A stretch of 64,000 nucleotides of DNA, from the NCBI GenBank assembly GCA_014529385.2, contig CM043961.1, forward strand, positions 18,084,478 through 18,148,477, written 5' to 3'. How positions within the stretch are numbered: position 1 is the first letter of the stretch; each line of letters opens with the position of its first letter. Under the pieces are notes generated by a model. It saw nothing but the letters and a program-made list of their open reading frames with translations, searched no databases and was not told the origin of the DNA. The translations under genes and the position numbers were made by a program. The stretch is from Adiantum capillus-veneris (lineage: Eukaryota; Streptophyta; Polypodiopsida; Polypodiales; Pteridaceae). Positions 33,734 to 44,932 of this stretch are shown piece by piece.

Positions 33734-34161
33734 GAGAAGATGGGCTTGATCTCGTCGTGTTTATTCTCTTCGCTACACCCCCTTCTTCCTCACTGTGTAC
33801 CTCTTCGATGTGCACGCCCCTTAGCCAAACTCTTTCCTCTGTCGATGGCAGCATCCTCACGGGCATCAAGCATCTTTTGTCCCTTAAAAATAGCCTTTTG
33901 TTGTATGGATCCAGGCTCTCTGGATCTTCGAATCTTGTTGCCATGGCATGAGCTGTGTACAACATGAAATAGGGGGCCCTGAGTGCTTGGCACCCATACC
34001 CGATGCCAAAAACACGTAGAGCAAATTGTTTCTCTCTCAGGATTATCCATTCTGTGTTCACTGGCATGGGGTACCCACCACACAATCTTGTAATAACTTT
34101 CATTGCAAACAAAGGGAACTTTTCATTGTCCTCGTAGTATTCCTTGTGGAATATTATAATC
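33717..34161 (-). CDS. Unrecognised exon, convergent with the 31-33.7 kb gene
   Basis: A clean minus-strand frame follows a good splice acceptor (ATTTCTTTTTTGTAG, ending at about 34162). It reads EYYEDNEKFPLFAMK, VITRLCGGYPMPVNTEWIIL, FGIGYGCQALRAPYFMLYTA, FEDPESLDPYNKRLFL and ends at 33717 with a Ser/Arg-rich tail. Its last bases overlap the end of the plus-strand gene by 17 bp, so the two are tail to tail. That suggests one element with two convergent genes. The next upstream exon was not found; microsatellites begin at 34337. No family is recognised. A fragment of a host gene is the alternative. Confidence 0.45.
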
Positions 34162-34333
34162 TACAAAAAAGAAATCAAAACATTTATGGATTATTATTGA
34201 TATGTGTACAATAGTGTCAAGTACTTTCTCCTAATGTTTTTCCCTACACTCAGCTATATTCCCATAAACCACTCGAAGCTGCCGCAATTCCCCTAGGCTC
34301 CACCGTCTGTCGCACAACCAAGTAGAGTGTAGG

Positions 34334-34336
<3 letters not shown>

Positions 34337-34376
<40 letters not shown>
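34337..34376. repeat. (TC)n microsatellite
   Basis: About 20 TC repeats. Confidence 0.95.
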
Positions 34377-34378
<2 letters not shown>

Positions 34379-34528
34379 TTACACGTGCCCGTAAAAAATC
34401 TTTGCTTCTCTTTCTTTCTCTCCTCCACTTGCTCCTCCATATGCCATTTTTTTCCTCTTCCATTCAAAACCAAAGCATCTCCTAAGATTCGCATTAAAAC
34501 AAGTGGGTTCAAAATTAAACCCATTTAC

Positions 34529-34531
<3 letters not shown>

Positions 34532-34577
<46 letters not shown>
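34532..34577. repeat. (GA)n microsatellite
   Basis: About 23 GA repeats, 155 bp after the (TC)n tract; the two are complementary and could pair. Confidence 0.95.
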
Positions 34578-34579
<2 letters not shown>

Positions 34580-36155
34580 ACCAGGATTTTCCCTACCCCC
34601 TCTATGCCCGCCACCACATGATCCTCTTGAGATTCCACTCAATTTGTCCTTTTTTCAAACTTCAACACACATACTCGTCCTTGCTTCAACGTATATTTTT
34701 TTCATGATCACTTTCAATCTTCAACAAGTACCAACCAACACACAACCAAGTACTCTACAATATGACGATGAGTATTCAATCCTCCAAGCGTGTCCAATCT
34801 ACATTGTTGGTTGTTTTGTTGCCATCCCATGTGATGATGCTTTTGAATCTCAAAGTACCAATGAATTTTTTTTAGCATAATCTCAAATAGTGTACAAATG
34901 TAAAAGAATAACCAAAAGTTTCAAATTTTCCATTTGGAAAACTAATGAGAAAGGTTCTACAAATGAATTTTCTCGAAGAATGTTTCAACGCTGAGGTCTA
35001 GTGCTCTGCAGGGCTAGAAAAATACATTTTTCCTAACCGAAGAAAATAAGGCCAAATTTGAAATTCTACCGGTTTTTAGGTCAAAATTTGAAGCTTTTGC
35101 CGGTATTTGCACTAAAACTTGTGTAAATTTGTCGGTTTTCTTCAAGGCAAGCTCAAAATCTAGCCGGGATTTTATGATTTTAGCCGGTTAAAATACGTTG
35201 TACCCCGGTTTTTTTCTAACACTGGTGCTCTGGAAAACTTCAGGGTTAGTGTAATCCCACATAGAAAATTTAAGTTTTGCCTCTAAATTCCTTAAATATG
35301 AAGATGAGAAAATCTACAAAATTTATAGATATTTAATGTAGAAGCTTTCAAAAATTATAAAAAAGAAAAAAACTTTTAAAATTAATACAAATTTAATGGA
35401 GATGCTTATCTTCAAAGAGGTATAGCTAGAATAGTACAAATCTGTTCGCATGGCTTGATTATAGTGCACATACAGATGGTATGAGTGAGATTGGCACAAA
35501 TTCATGTGAAAAATGGCTCATAGATTTGACAACAATGCCTATAGATATATATTTATGAGATGAGCATCATTGTCATGTGCATGGTGTGCATCTACACCAT
35601 CGTTAGTGCATGCTCCATCATCACGACTCTTTCCTATGATGATGTCATCACCCTGTGCAATAGCATTCATGATGACGATGAGGATGTAATGCATTGGTGT
35701 AGCTAGAAACACTGACAATAGTAGGCAGATTTGACGTTGATGGAAGTAGGCAGATTTGGGGAGACCTGCTCGCTCCTTTAGATGCTCCCCCCCCAAAAAA
35801 AAAAAAAAAAACCATGTCAACCTCCCCCCTACTTCCATCCGTTCTATCTGCATTGTCCTTGCTCGCAATGCACTCGGCCTCCCTAACTAATGACGCTCAT
35901 CCACTCTCTCTCTATGCTTCACTTGTTCCCTCCCTATGCAGCCTTGCGCCCCTCCTGCTCCCTGATCACCCACAACACAGACACCTCCCGTGGCAAACAT
36001 CATAGCTGCTCCCTATCAAAACTTGGTGCTCTCCAATCACCCATGACACATCCACCTCGCATAGCGAACACCACAACTCGTGAAGCTAGCCATGGGGAGC
36101 GGCATAGAACAAAAACGCGGGTTTGCATGTAGGGTCCACATCTAACGCACTGGCG

Positions 36156-36157
<2 letters not shown>

Positions 36158-36214
<57 letters not shown>
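36158..36214. repeat. (CT)n(CA)n compound microsatellite
   Basis: About 19 CT repeats running directly into 9 CA repeats. Confidence 0.95.
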
Positions 36215-36215
<1 letters not shown>

Positions 36216-36294
36216 TCCTCCTTGTGTCTTCCCTCGAGACTTGTCCATCGTAAGAAGCTAATGAGACGTATGTATTCTCCCATGCCCATTGTTT

Positions 36295-36295
<1 letters not shown>

Positions 36296-36334
<39 letters not shown>
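36296..36334. repeat. (AG)n microsatellite
   Basis: About 19 AG repeats. Confidence 0.95.
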
Positions 36335-36336
<2 letters not shown>

Positions 36337-38200
36337 TACCCGCTACCCAAACCCTTTCAACTTTTACCATATTGTTCAACCATCCGTACTCTCCAATTTG
36401 TCCATACGATCTATTTGAATGAATTTTTCTTTTTATATTGTTAAAATTTAGAAGTTCAAGAAAAGTTAAAAGACAGGTTATATTTTACTCATATAATCGC
36501 AACCATTTCTGAAAAGTCAAAGATTCACTTTATGAACGCGTGCTTAGCTTCAAGCTCATATAGAAATCCTCGGCTTTGTATAAAGTGGAATCCTACACTT
36601 TTGTGACTACTTTCTCACAGATAACACCGAAGCTCGGAACGATAGGGTTTGCTTTATCCAAAGCCTATTCAAAACGAACAATGGTTGGCTCAAATTCGAG
36701 CAAGAAGGTTCTCAAGCCGATTTAAATTATCAAATTTTTAGTTATAATATGAGATTTTTTAGTGTAATTATCCCTCAAATTTAGAGTTAGCCTGTTCATA
36801 TACGTGTGGAAAGGTTCCAAAACCGGGTCCACAAAAAATGTTTTCCGAGCCTTGATGTGAGCACCTCTGATGAGGATTGGCCTTGTGACTAGGACCTTGA
36901 CTTTTAGCATATCCTTGTTATCTTAAGTGACCGCTATTTTTGTATTTGTGCCAGTTCCAAGAGAAGCACTTAGATTAGATTACAAATGCACTTGTAAAGG
37001 AAAGCCCTTTTCGATTGATGATTGTGTCAAAACAAAACCTAGTAGGCGTGCCCAATTTACTCACTAATGGCTACTTTCTAAACTTGCTCCACTCCACTAC
37101 TCGCTCCACTTTTGTTTTTCATTACATAGAATCTCCCCAAGATTCTTTAGCATCTTCAATTAGTATGTCCATGCACGTCACCACTTAAAACCAATATTAA
37201 TGATTAGCACTTGAACTCATCACCTACATAATATAAAACTCAATGTAAACCACTAGGCTATATGCCTGCATTGATCCTTGAGCTCCCTTTGAGCCATTAA
37301 AAAAAGGATACCCCCCCCCCCCCCTCTTCCCCTTCCCTCTCCTTTCCCTTTTTTTCCCCCACCTTTCCCTTTTCCTTTCTTCCCCCTCCCCCCAAACTAA
37401 TTAATGCATTTGTGAAAAAGTAGTTTTGGCTGCCTATGGTTACTTTCTAAACTTGAATTAATTGACCCTCAAGATTCCCACCGAATTTATCAATTGCAAA
37501 GCAAAATAATTGTTGCTCCTGTATCATCGCCATATGCCCTATGCGAACCCGGCTTTCCTTACTCCCTATCGGCCCCTCTGCACCACCGTTCATTGAGATG
37601 CAACTCTACCTGCCTCGTTACCCACCATGTCTTTCCTTTCTCCCTCGCAATGGCTGCAAATTCCCTGTCTATCATTCCTGTACTCTCACGTGCGGCTCCT
37701 ATCTCTCTTTCCGTCTACAACAACATCAATGGGCTAATGTTAAGCATTGCTACAATCCCGGATGCGCAAAACTCCCCTCCGTAACTAGCTTCCCGGGCTT
37801 CCTGCCCAAGACAAGGCGCCTCTCTGTTCGTGTCCTTGTTTGTTGCATGACCTAGCGATTGCCTATTGTTTTTGTCTCCCTTTTGCCAATTCGGCCTGAC
37901 AGAGACAACACAAATAACAGTTCTATCTCCGCTTCTCACTCTCTTGCACAATCACGATTTTACTGCAGGTGCATGCATTCAAGTCCTCGACCACAGTCGT
38001 GACGGTGAGCTAGCCCAACACTCGCCTCCCCCACTCACACTCTTCAGCTGCTTTGCAAGTTTGCTCCTCTTAGGGCCTCCTTTGCAGACGTCCGAGAGAA
38101 AGAGACGAACAAGAATCTTGGCCTGTTGGGAGAGCACTCGCACACTAGAGTGGGAGAGAGAAAAATATCCCCATGACAGACACCTGGAAAGATCCGAGTC

Positions 38201-38201
<1 letters not shown>

Positions 38202-38262
<61 letters not shown>
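38202..38262. repeat. (AG)n microsatellite, about 30 repeats
   Basis: Pure AG tract. Confidence 0.95.
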
Positions 38263-38266
<4 letters not shown>

Positions 38267-38488
38267 ACATCTTTCCGTTTTGCAATTTAGTTCAACGGGG
38301 AATCTGTTTAGATACCCCTTAATACACCCCCAAACCAAAAATTGGCATGGACTACTAGGTGAGCCCAATTTTGCAAGCAGGTGGATTAGCCGGCATCTTG
38401 GGAGATGCCTTCAATACATTTGAAGTCAAAAATGGGTAAGCAGACACGTGGAGGCGAGCGTATATTGGACGTGTTTCGATCACAGGAA

Positions 38489-38492
<4 letters not shown>

Positions 38493-38533
<41 letters not shown>
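38493..38533. repeat. (GA)n microsatellite
   Basis: About 20 repeats. Confidence 0.95.
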
Positions 38534-38534
<1 letters not shown>

Positions 38535-38633
38535 CTCATTGCCAGAGGTCGTGCATTGTGTCGGTGGCGCAGGTGTTTGGCTATGGGAGGCGCAGAGAGG
38601 AAGGTCGCATGCAGCATGAGGAAGGCGATGCGC

Positions 38634-38685
<52 letters not shown>
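38634..38685. repeat. (AC)n microsatellite
   Basis: About 26 repeats. Confidence 0.95.
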
Positions 38686-38688
<3 letters not shown>

Positions 38689-38999
38689 GAGCTATTGTCT
38701 GCTCGGCCTCCAGGTAAAGCCTGAAGTGGGAGAGAAGCAGGGCCGCGGAGAAGAGTCTGTTGCGATGCTTGTCGTGGCTATGGGGTCGCACGTAGGATGA
38801 GGATGGCGATGCGCAGCACGCGAGTGAAGCGATGGTGAGCATGCAGCGAAAGCAAAGAGAGAGGAGGGAGATGAGGAACCGAGGAGAGAGGAGAGAGAAG
38901 GGGGATCTGGTAAGATTCCGATTAATAGGAACATAGACCCAGTAGGTGTCCTCAAAGTAGGGAGGCCCGATCTTGAAAATTGAAAAAACCATAGAATCT

Positions 39000-39323
39000 A
39001 TGTGATGTGTGTGAATACACTTAGGACCACCGGGGCACTTTTATTCTCACTAAGAGAGAGGTTTTTTTCACTTGCATTGTATATATGTCCATCACTAGGG
39101 TTAACTTATCTTTCATTTCGTGCACTAAGCAATACACTCTATTGTATGCCTTGAGCTTTTCTCACTAAGAGAGAGGTTTTTCTCACGTGCACTGCATATA
39201 CATCCATCACTAGGGTTATCTTTCATTTCGTGCACTGAGTAATACACTCTTTGTTGTTGTGTGCCTTAAGCTTCCTCATCTTCTCCAAGCTATGTATGTA
39301 CCCCTACAACCTTAATTCCAACA
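39000..39323 (+). repeat. Copia LTR in repeat copy 2, internally duplicated
   Basis: Matches the LTR at 10443-10692 but lacks its first ~40 bases. It has a tandem duplication of period 115 (CTCACTAAGAGAGAGG at 39046 and again at 39161). It ends CCAACA before a primer site TTGCTATCAGAG at 39325. Confidence 0.75.
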
Positions 39324-39672
39324 ATTGCTATCAGAGGAAGTTGCGTCCTCTCGGGCATAGTCGCCATTGTCATCCACTTTCTCCAATTTAAGTGAGCTTT
39401 GGTGAGTGTCAACAGGTCGATATGACTTTTGAGATAACTCATAGATCTCGTGTGCTCAAAAATTTTGATTTGGGCTCATTTTGGCCTCCGTTTCCACTAC
39501 AGACAGTACTGTGCAGACAATTTTATCCTTTTGTGTAAAATTTTCATCATTGCATTTTTTTGTAAAGCATGTCTCTTACAATGCTCTTTGGGTTGTGCTA
39601 TATAGCACATGTTAGTCCTACTTCATTTTTCCTCTTCTAGGATAGTTTTCACATCACATAGAGTCACTCGTC

Positions 39673-40115
39673 ATGGCTGACAAGAACACAAATATTTTCA
39701 ATATGTTTGCAGTTGAGGACAAATTGGATGGGAATAAATAACCAAAGCCTATGTGATGACACATATTTTTGTTTCAAAGGGCGTCTGTAATGTTTTGCAA
39801 GGCATTGATGTACGTATGCCTTCTATGGTTATATGCTCCGTGAGGATGTTGCACGTTCTAGTAGATATGTTGCTGCTAGAGTTGTTTTACCTACATCTCA
39901 ACAATCTCCTTGGGATGTAAGAGATGCATAGATTCATGCATTGATTGCATTATCTGCGAAGCACACCATTCACTTAGAAAAATCAACAAAATAGGCTTAG
40001 GATACTCTCACTGGTCTTTATGCAAGTTGCAATGAGACAAAAATTAAATTGCTGCGTAAAGAGTTGGAGTCGAAAATCAAGGGCAAGAAAATAGTAGTTT
40101 TTGAATGATGGCATC
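39673..40115 (+). pseudogene. gag: Copia gag fragment in repeat copy 2
   Basis: Starts MADKNTNIFNMFAVEDKLDG, then a TAA. GVCNVLQGIDVRMP follows, and after it the segment that in the left copy lies behind the CACTA transposon (GTGAGGATGTTGCACG, WDVRDA). Here the two halves are joined, which shows the pre-insertion state. The gag ends near 40115 without pol. Several stops; non-functional. Confidence 0.8.
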
Positions 40116-40385
40116 AAATCCATGTGGTACAGGGTCTTGAGGGAAGGCCTTGCAATGCCTTGAGCACACATAGTGTGCAAGAATACCATCATCAAGCCAT
40201 TGACACTAATCATAAATATCCTTGCCAATCCTCATGGCTTAGTCCCACCTCCACTCCCAAAAGGGATCAATGGTTCTACGAAATTGGGTGTGATATCCGG
40301 CCAAAGTGCTTCGTGAGTTTAGATGTGAACTGCATACAAATCCATCTTGGGCAAACTTCATGTAAACTCTATTTGAACTGTGTTG

Positions 40386-40527
40386 CACTGTTAGACTCAA
40401 CTTATATCTGCTCACAACTATAAACTGCACAAACATATCACATATAGTATACAGTAGCCAGATTCAGCTTATATCTACTCACAACTATAAGCCGCACAAA
40501 CAATCATCACATATAGTATACATAATT
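40386..40527. repeat. 67-bp tandem duplication
   Basis: CTTATATCTGCTCACAACTA through CACATATAGTATACA occurs at 40401 and again at 40468 with a few changes. Confidence 0.75.
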
Positions 40528-40639
40528 GTAAGAGCTTCGGGACCTTTGTAATAATTCAAACAATGGAGAGATTACCTCTCTCAATGCACACAAGCAAACA
40601 CACATAGACACACAAGCACTAGGCACACACTTAAATGTG

Positions 40640-40642
<3 letters not shown>

Positions 40643-40691
<49 letters not shown>
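40643..40691. repeat. (GA)n microsatellite
   Basis: About 24 repeats. Confidence 0.95.
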
Positions 40692-40695
<4 letters not shown>

Positions 40696-40826
40696 ATATA
40701 GATTCAACAAAGAGCAAAGAGAATTTATACGCATGAAAATTCCTTCACCATTACAACGCAAGAAGATTTAGAAATTTTCTCATGTAGGAAAACGGAGTCT
40801 TTTTTAGTGTTTTTCATACAATGCAT

Positions 40827-40980
40827 AACATCATGAGCTTCTGCTCGAGAGGCACCACATACCTAGCTAGGTACAATTGGGGGCAGGGGACCACCGCCCC
40901 CCCACCGGGCCGGCGGTCCCCAGCCCCCAATCGTACCTAGCTAGGTATGCAATGCCTCCCTCACAGAAGCTCATGATGTT
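40827..40980. repeat. Foldback element, 154 bp, arms about 70 bp
   Basis: AACATCATGAGCTTCTG at the left and CAGAAGCTCATGATGTT at the right are exact inverses. The arms continue inward with few mismatches through TACCTAGCTAGGTAC, ATTGGGGGC and GGGGACC. Only about ten bases of GC-rich loop (CCCCCCACCGGG) remain. No target duplication is evident. Candidates are a MITE with long inverted repeats or a hairpin small-RNA precursor. Confidence 0.85.
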
Positions 40981-41733
40981 GAGGTAAGTCACAATGTGGG
41001 AATTATTGTGAGAATTTATCCAAAACTTGTGTGCAACCATTGCTCAAGTATCCACAATCACACAAGTTATGGAAACCTTGAGCTTTGAAGAGTTAAAAGA
41101 TTTGGTTGTAGACAAGGCAAAAAATCATTTCACGTCCATGGTTCTGATTTCACGATCCATGGATTAAAGGTATTAAGATTACCTACTAAAACAAGCTTCT
41201 CATGTAATTTCAGTAGGACCCAAGCCTTGGCCCACCGAGCTTGATCCCCCCACCCCCACCACACCCAAAAAAAAAAAAAACAATCCCACTTCTAACAATG
41301 TCTAGTTTCCTTCTATCACGTCCCATATCATACCACTACAAAGATTAAGCATGTATCACTCAAATTTTGGGATTATCAACTTGCTAGTTTGCTAATGATG
41401 ATTAGTACTCTAATCCTAGTTCATTCATCTTAATGGTATTCTTGACAGGCAATTAGGTTGGTATGAGTGCTTGAAGCATTACCCCTCTTGTTCATTCCAC
41501 CTTGTTGCTTGCTTTTTAGGTGCATAGTTAATCTCCTCCTGGGTAGTCTATCCTCTTGCCAACTAGCTTGGGTAGTCACCATTCACAAGGGGGTTTCGCT
41601 TGGTCTAAGTGCATGCAAATTTACCCCTATTGCTAGAATGGAGTGCTCCTCGTTTACTCCATTAGTACTCTTGCTCTTAAGATGCAATACTTCAAATATG
41701 AATAGCAGCTTGCTGCATGAAGAAATGCCCTTG
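40981..41733. other. No gene seen
   Basis: Spacer with a C/A-rich run near 41250-41280. The plus frame near 41467 has no domain. Confidence 0.45.
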
Positions 41734-41748
41734 AGATACCATTAATAA
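41734..41748. other. SINE target duplication, left
   Basis: AGATACCATTAATAA, repeated exactly at 41892-41906. Confidence 0.9.
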
Positions 41749-41891
41749 CGTGTTTTTTTTGTAAAGTACGAGCATTCCCGCTCGTAAGCTACAAAGTGCA
41801 CCTTTGGGCGTCACTCGGCCGCAATTGAACCCATGACCCCTAGGTCACGATAGTTGATTGCTTCAACCAATTGAGCTAGCTCCCACAGGAA
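41749..41891 (-). mobile_element. tRNA-derived SINE, 143 bp
   Basis: Read on the minus strand it starts GGGAGCTAGCTCAATTGG (Pol III A-box, TAGCTCAATTGG). After 45 bases it has the B-box GGTTCAATTGC. An unrelated body (GTAGCTTACGAGCGGGAATG) follows, ending in an A tract (T tract at 41753-41760). A perfect 15-bp duplication flanks it. The element depends on LINE proteins for movement. A second, headless piece is at 8041. Confidence 0.88.
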
Positions 41892-41906
41892 AGATACCAT
41901 TAATAA
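41892..41906. other. SINE target duplication, right
   Basis: Exact copy of 41734-41748. Confidence 0.9.
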
Positions 41907-41914
41907 TGTTTAGC

Positions 41915-41937
41915 GGGGGGGGGGGGGGGGGGGGGGG
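41915..41937. repeat. (G)n run
   Basis: 23 consecutive G. Confidence 0.95.
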
Positions 41938-42518
41938 ATTTTCTGCTATTCTCAACAAATATATTTAGAACCACAATTATATAGGCAAAGCAAAGTTCAA
42001 AGGTTCCCTCACATGAGAGATGACCTTGTTGGGGGTAATGGACGAGAGAGTGGAGGTAAATGTAAGAAGGCAAGTGCACATGAGGTTTTCACAAGTCCAA
42101 AGGCTCTTCAATTAACGATGCTTGGCACAAGAGAGCTAACATATCATTCGAAAATCAACAAGCCTGGATTCCATGAAACCAAAAGTTTAGATAGGCGCGG
42201 ATGGAAATACATCGATGGATAATTCAAGTAGTGTCGCTCGCTCTTTAGAGGTTATGCCTAAAACAAATGCCTCCTCTAAAATTTCAGGTGGGTTCCACAA
42301 GGACCACTCCACAATGACATGAGAAATCATTCTCTTGATAGGTGTTTTTTAATACCAAAGAGAGGTGGAAAGGCTGATAGTTATACAACTGATCAATTTG
42401 GTTGCTAGTTATACAACTGACAATTGATACCATTGTTAAATGCAACATTGTTAGTGACAATTGATGGGCGCTATGGAGGATGGTGAAGCCTTGCAGAACT
42501 CATGGCATGCAGTAGATG

Positions 42519-42552
<34 letters not shown>

Positions 42553-44822
42553 ATATCCACTAGCAAAAAAAAAAAAAAACACGCTTGTTTCAATTGATTA
42601 AAGCCTCTTTACATATAAAGGGTGAACTTGCCATGCAAAGTCCATGCAAAGTGAAGTGCTTGCTATAGGCTGTGCCCACGGGCTTGACATACCTAACAAC
42701 AGTTGATACCAATGTTTAACAATGGCACTTGGCAAACATCATACCGTGTTGCTCAATCAATGAGTACTAGATTAAGGCAGACAACAACTCTATAGAGATT
42801 ACTTCAAGTTCTTTAAACCTTAGTTGCGACACAGACAATTTAAACTTGACCTTTCAAAATTGGTAGAAAAGCACTAGCAAAGAGCTCTCAATGGAATCAT
42901 CCATAGAGCCAGGAAAGTGCCAAAAATACCTTGAAAAGGCAATGACTACTCGACATTTACCAATAACATATGATATCCCTACTTGAGCTTGCATGCACAC
43001 TATTAGATGGCGATCATTGCTACAAAATGAAAATGCAGTGACGAAGACCTTTGTGTGCCCCATTTTTGGAACCGGAAGCATGCAAATCAAGGTGAGTCAA
43101 GGCTAACATTGTTTATATATAAGATCTATTTCTAGGCCGGCACTTTTGGGATGAGGGGGGGGATTGCTACCATGGGTTGATGCCGGTCATGGTGGCCATG
43201 CAACAACTTGATTCATGTGTACACACTCTCTTGAATGTGTGTGAATTGTGTGCATCCGTCCTTAATTTGATGTGTATGTTTGCAAGCTTTGTTAGATGAT
43301 GTGTAGTTTGTAGCATAAGAGTGTGTACATATGAAGATCTCTCCCACAACTTGTGTGTTATGGTAGATTAGATCCTGTTTGGTTGTAAGCACCATGCATG
43401 TTGAGATTGTCAAACAGATTGGTTGGTTGCCTTCATGCCCTAGTTGGATAGAGTTCACTCGATTGACACATTATATTTGGTTGTGCATGTCTGTAGTCTT
43501 TGCTATGCTATGATGGCCACACGAGATCTTTTAGATCATATTCACACTTTGTATACCGACTCTACTTAAGCTAATATACATCAATTTTGGAATCATATTT
43601 CACTAGGGGATTTAAAAAAAACAATAAAAGGTATTCCTAATGGTTTATGCGCTAGCTAACTAGTGCAAGTACATATTGCAAGGACACTTTAAAGATAAGA
43701 AAATGTTAAAGAAAAAAAAAAAAAAAACAACAACAACAACAACACAAATGTGCCTATGTGAAGTTGACCACCTCTTTATATAGACACATAAAAATCTATT
43801 GACTTTAGACCTTCGTGGGCATAGACGCACTTAGGATGTTTTGAAAGGATTTTTAATTTTTTTTTGAGATTGGGGAGACTTAATGGGACATTTCCATGAT
43901 AATTTTCAGACAATTATTGGATTCAATGTTCTAATTTTAGTAGTTGCGCAATCTTTTGTGTGCTATTTGCAAGTACTTTTGTGAGGTTAACAATTGTATA
44001 AGAACTTATTGAACATACCTCAGAAAAATATTTCATAGCATTATATTATGGGTACTTTTCATAAGTAATTTTTTATATATGCATTGTAGTCACCCTCTCA
44101 AAAACACACACACACAAAGTAAACCTACATGTCAAGAAATTTAGAGAATAATTAATTAACTTCAAATTTATTTGGAATAAATGCCTTCACATTTATGCAG
44201 CTTTGATTGATGCATACATGTCTCATATGCTCTGGTTCTACTTTATGAAACAATTACTAAGAGGGCTTCCCCATGGCCCAACCAAATTCGAGGACCCTCT
44301 ACAGTGAGACACTACTTGTATATGAAACTACATCAAGAGCATGGAGGAAGTGGATGCATATGAAACCACATTAGGAGCATGGAGGAGACTACTTGGCTAT
44401 CTCTCATCTCAGTAATATACTCACACTAGTGAGACGTTTCGCCTGACTCATTGACGTCCTTGTAGAAAGAAAGTTTTTTTTTCAAGTGGCATTAGAAAAT
44501 CTTTTAAATGGGGCGATATTGATAGTGGTCACGTGAGTTATCATTTACTTTTTGAAATCGCTATGGAGTATGCATGGTCATAAGTGAATCGTACATTTGT
44601 CTTATATGCAGTTATGCAAGGCCTTTTGTATTGATGCTGATTTTGGCATAGGTGTATCCGTAACATCTTACTGATAACTATGCTTTGTGTGACAAGATCC
44701 ATAGTCAAGTGGCAAGACGGACGATTGCAAATTCTCAATTCCCCAATATGAATCTGACTGTTGCTGAAAAAAGCAATGGAAAAACAACATTGTGGACAAT
44801 TAAATTCTACTCTTGTCTAGAT
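41938..44822. other. 2.9 kb without a recognisable gene
   Basis: Contains a (GA)n tract at 42522-42549, an A run followed by (CAA)n at 43710-43745 and an imperfect 40-bp tandem near 44315-44395. No coding frame, RNA gene or element end could be supported. Confidence 0.5.
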
Positions 44823-44932
44823 AGGGTTCTTGGGATGGTTTGGTGCCAAGACCACAAGTGCGGGGGGTGAGCATCCTAGGGTTCTTGGGATGGTTTGGTG
44901 CCAAGACCACAAGTGCGGGGGGTGAGCATCCC
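44823..44932. repeat. 55-bp tandem duplication
   Basis: AGGGTTCTTGGGATGGTTTG through GGTGAGCATCC(T) occurs at 44823 and at 44878, practically identical. Confidence 0.9.

Larger units (their letters stand above)
34892..36430. other. Private insertion in repeat copy 2
   Basis: Absent from the left copy near 8150. It holds unique DNA, a C/A run near 35790-35812, and microsatellites at 36158-36214 and 36296-36334. No gene was seen; frames through it are microsatellite or unsupported. Confidence 0.5.
37048..38953. other. 1.9-kb insertion in repeat copy 2
   Basis: The left block is continuous at about 10403 (ACCTAGTATGGAGGCC), while here ACCTAGTAGG and AAGTAGGGAGGCC are separated by 1.9 kb, flanked by AGTAGG-like bases. 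It contains a C run (37311-37324), pyrimidine-rich DNA, and (GA)n and (CA)n tracts. Frames of 80-190 codons here have no recognisable domain and run into microsatellites. Confidence 0.55.
34680..40120. repeat. Large repeat block, copy 2 (paralogue of 7690-11203 and 19871-20170)
   Basis: Collinear with the left block up to the copia gag. It carries its own private insertions at about 34892-36430 and 37048-38953. It lacks the 230-bp duplication, the SINE piece, the MITE-like element, LINE C and the CACTA. Both copies share the copia at the same site, so that copia is older than the split. Confidence 0.8.

Noticed and set aside
33685..33967. Plus-strand frames in the overlap zone
   Set aside because: Antisense of the better supported minus-strand exon with a splice acceptor.
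37494..38423. Plus-strand frames of 96-185 codons
   Set aside because: No domain, no consistent frame, Ser/Pro-rich composition from pyrimidine-rich DNA, and absent from the paralogous locus.
38405..38992. Proteins with RE or TH repeats around 38.4-39.0 kb
   Set aside because: They are microsatellite translations, and both strands give equally long frames.
41467..41745. Hydrophobic plus-strand frame of 92 codons
   Set aside because: No homology recognised, no signal or splice context, and it runs into the SINE target site.
41820..41885. A true tRNA gene on the minus strand
   Set aside because: A- and B-boxes are present, but the acceptor stem does not close and the body, A-tail and target duplication show a SINE.
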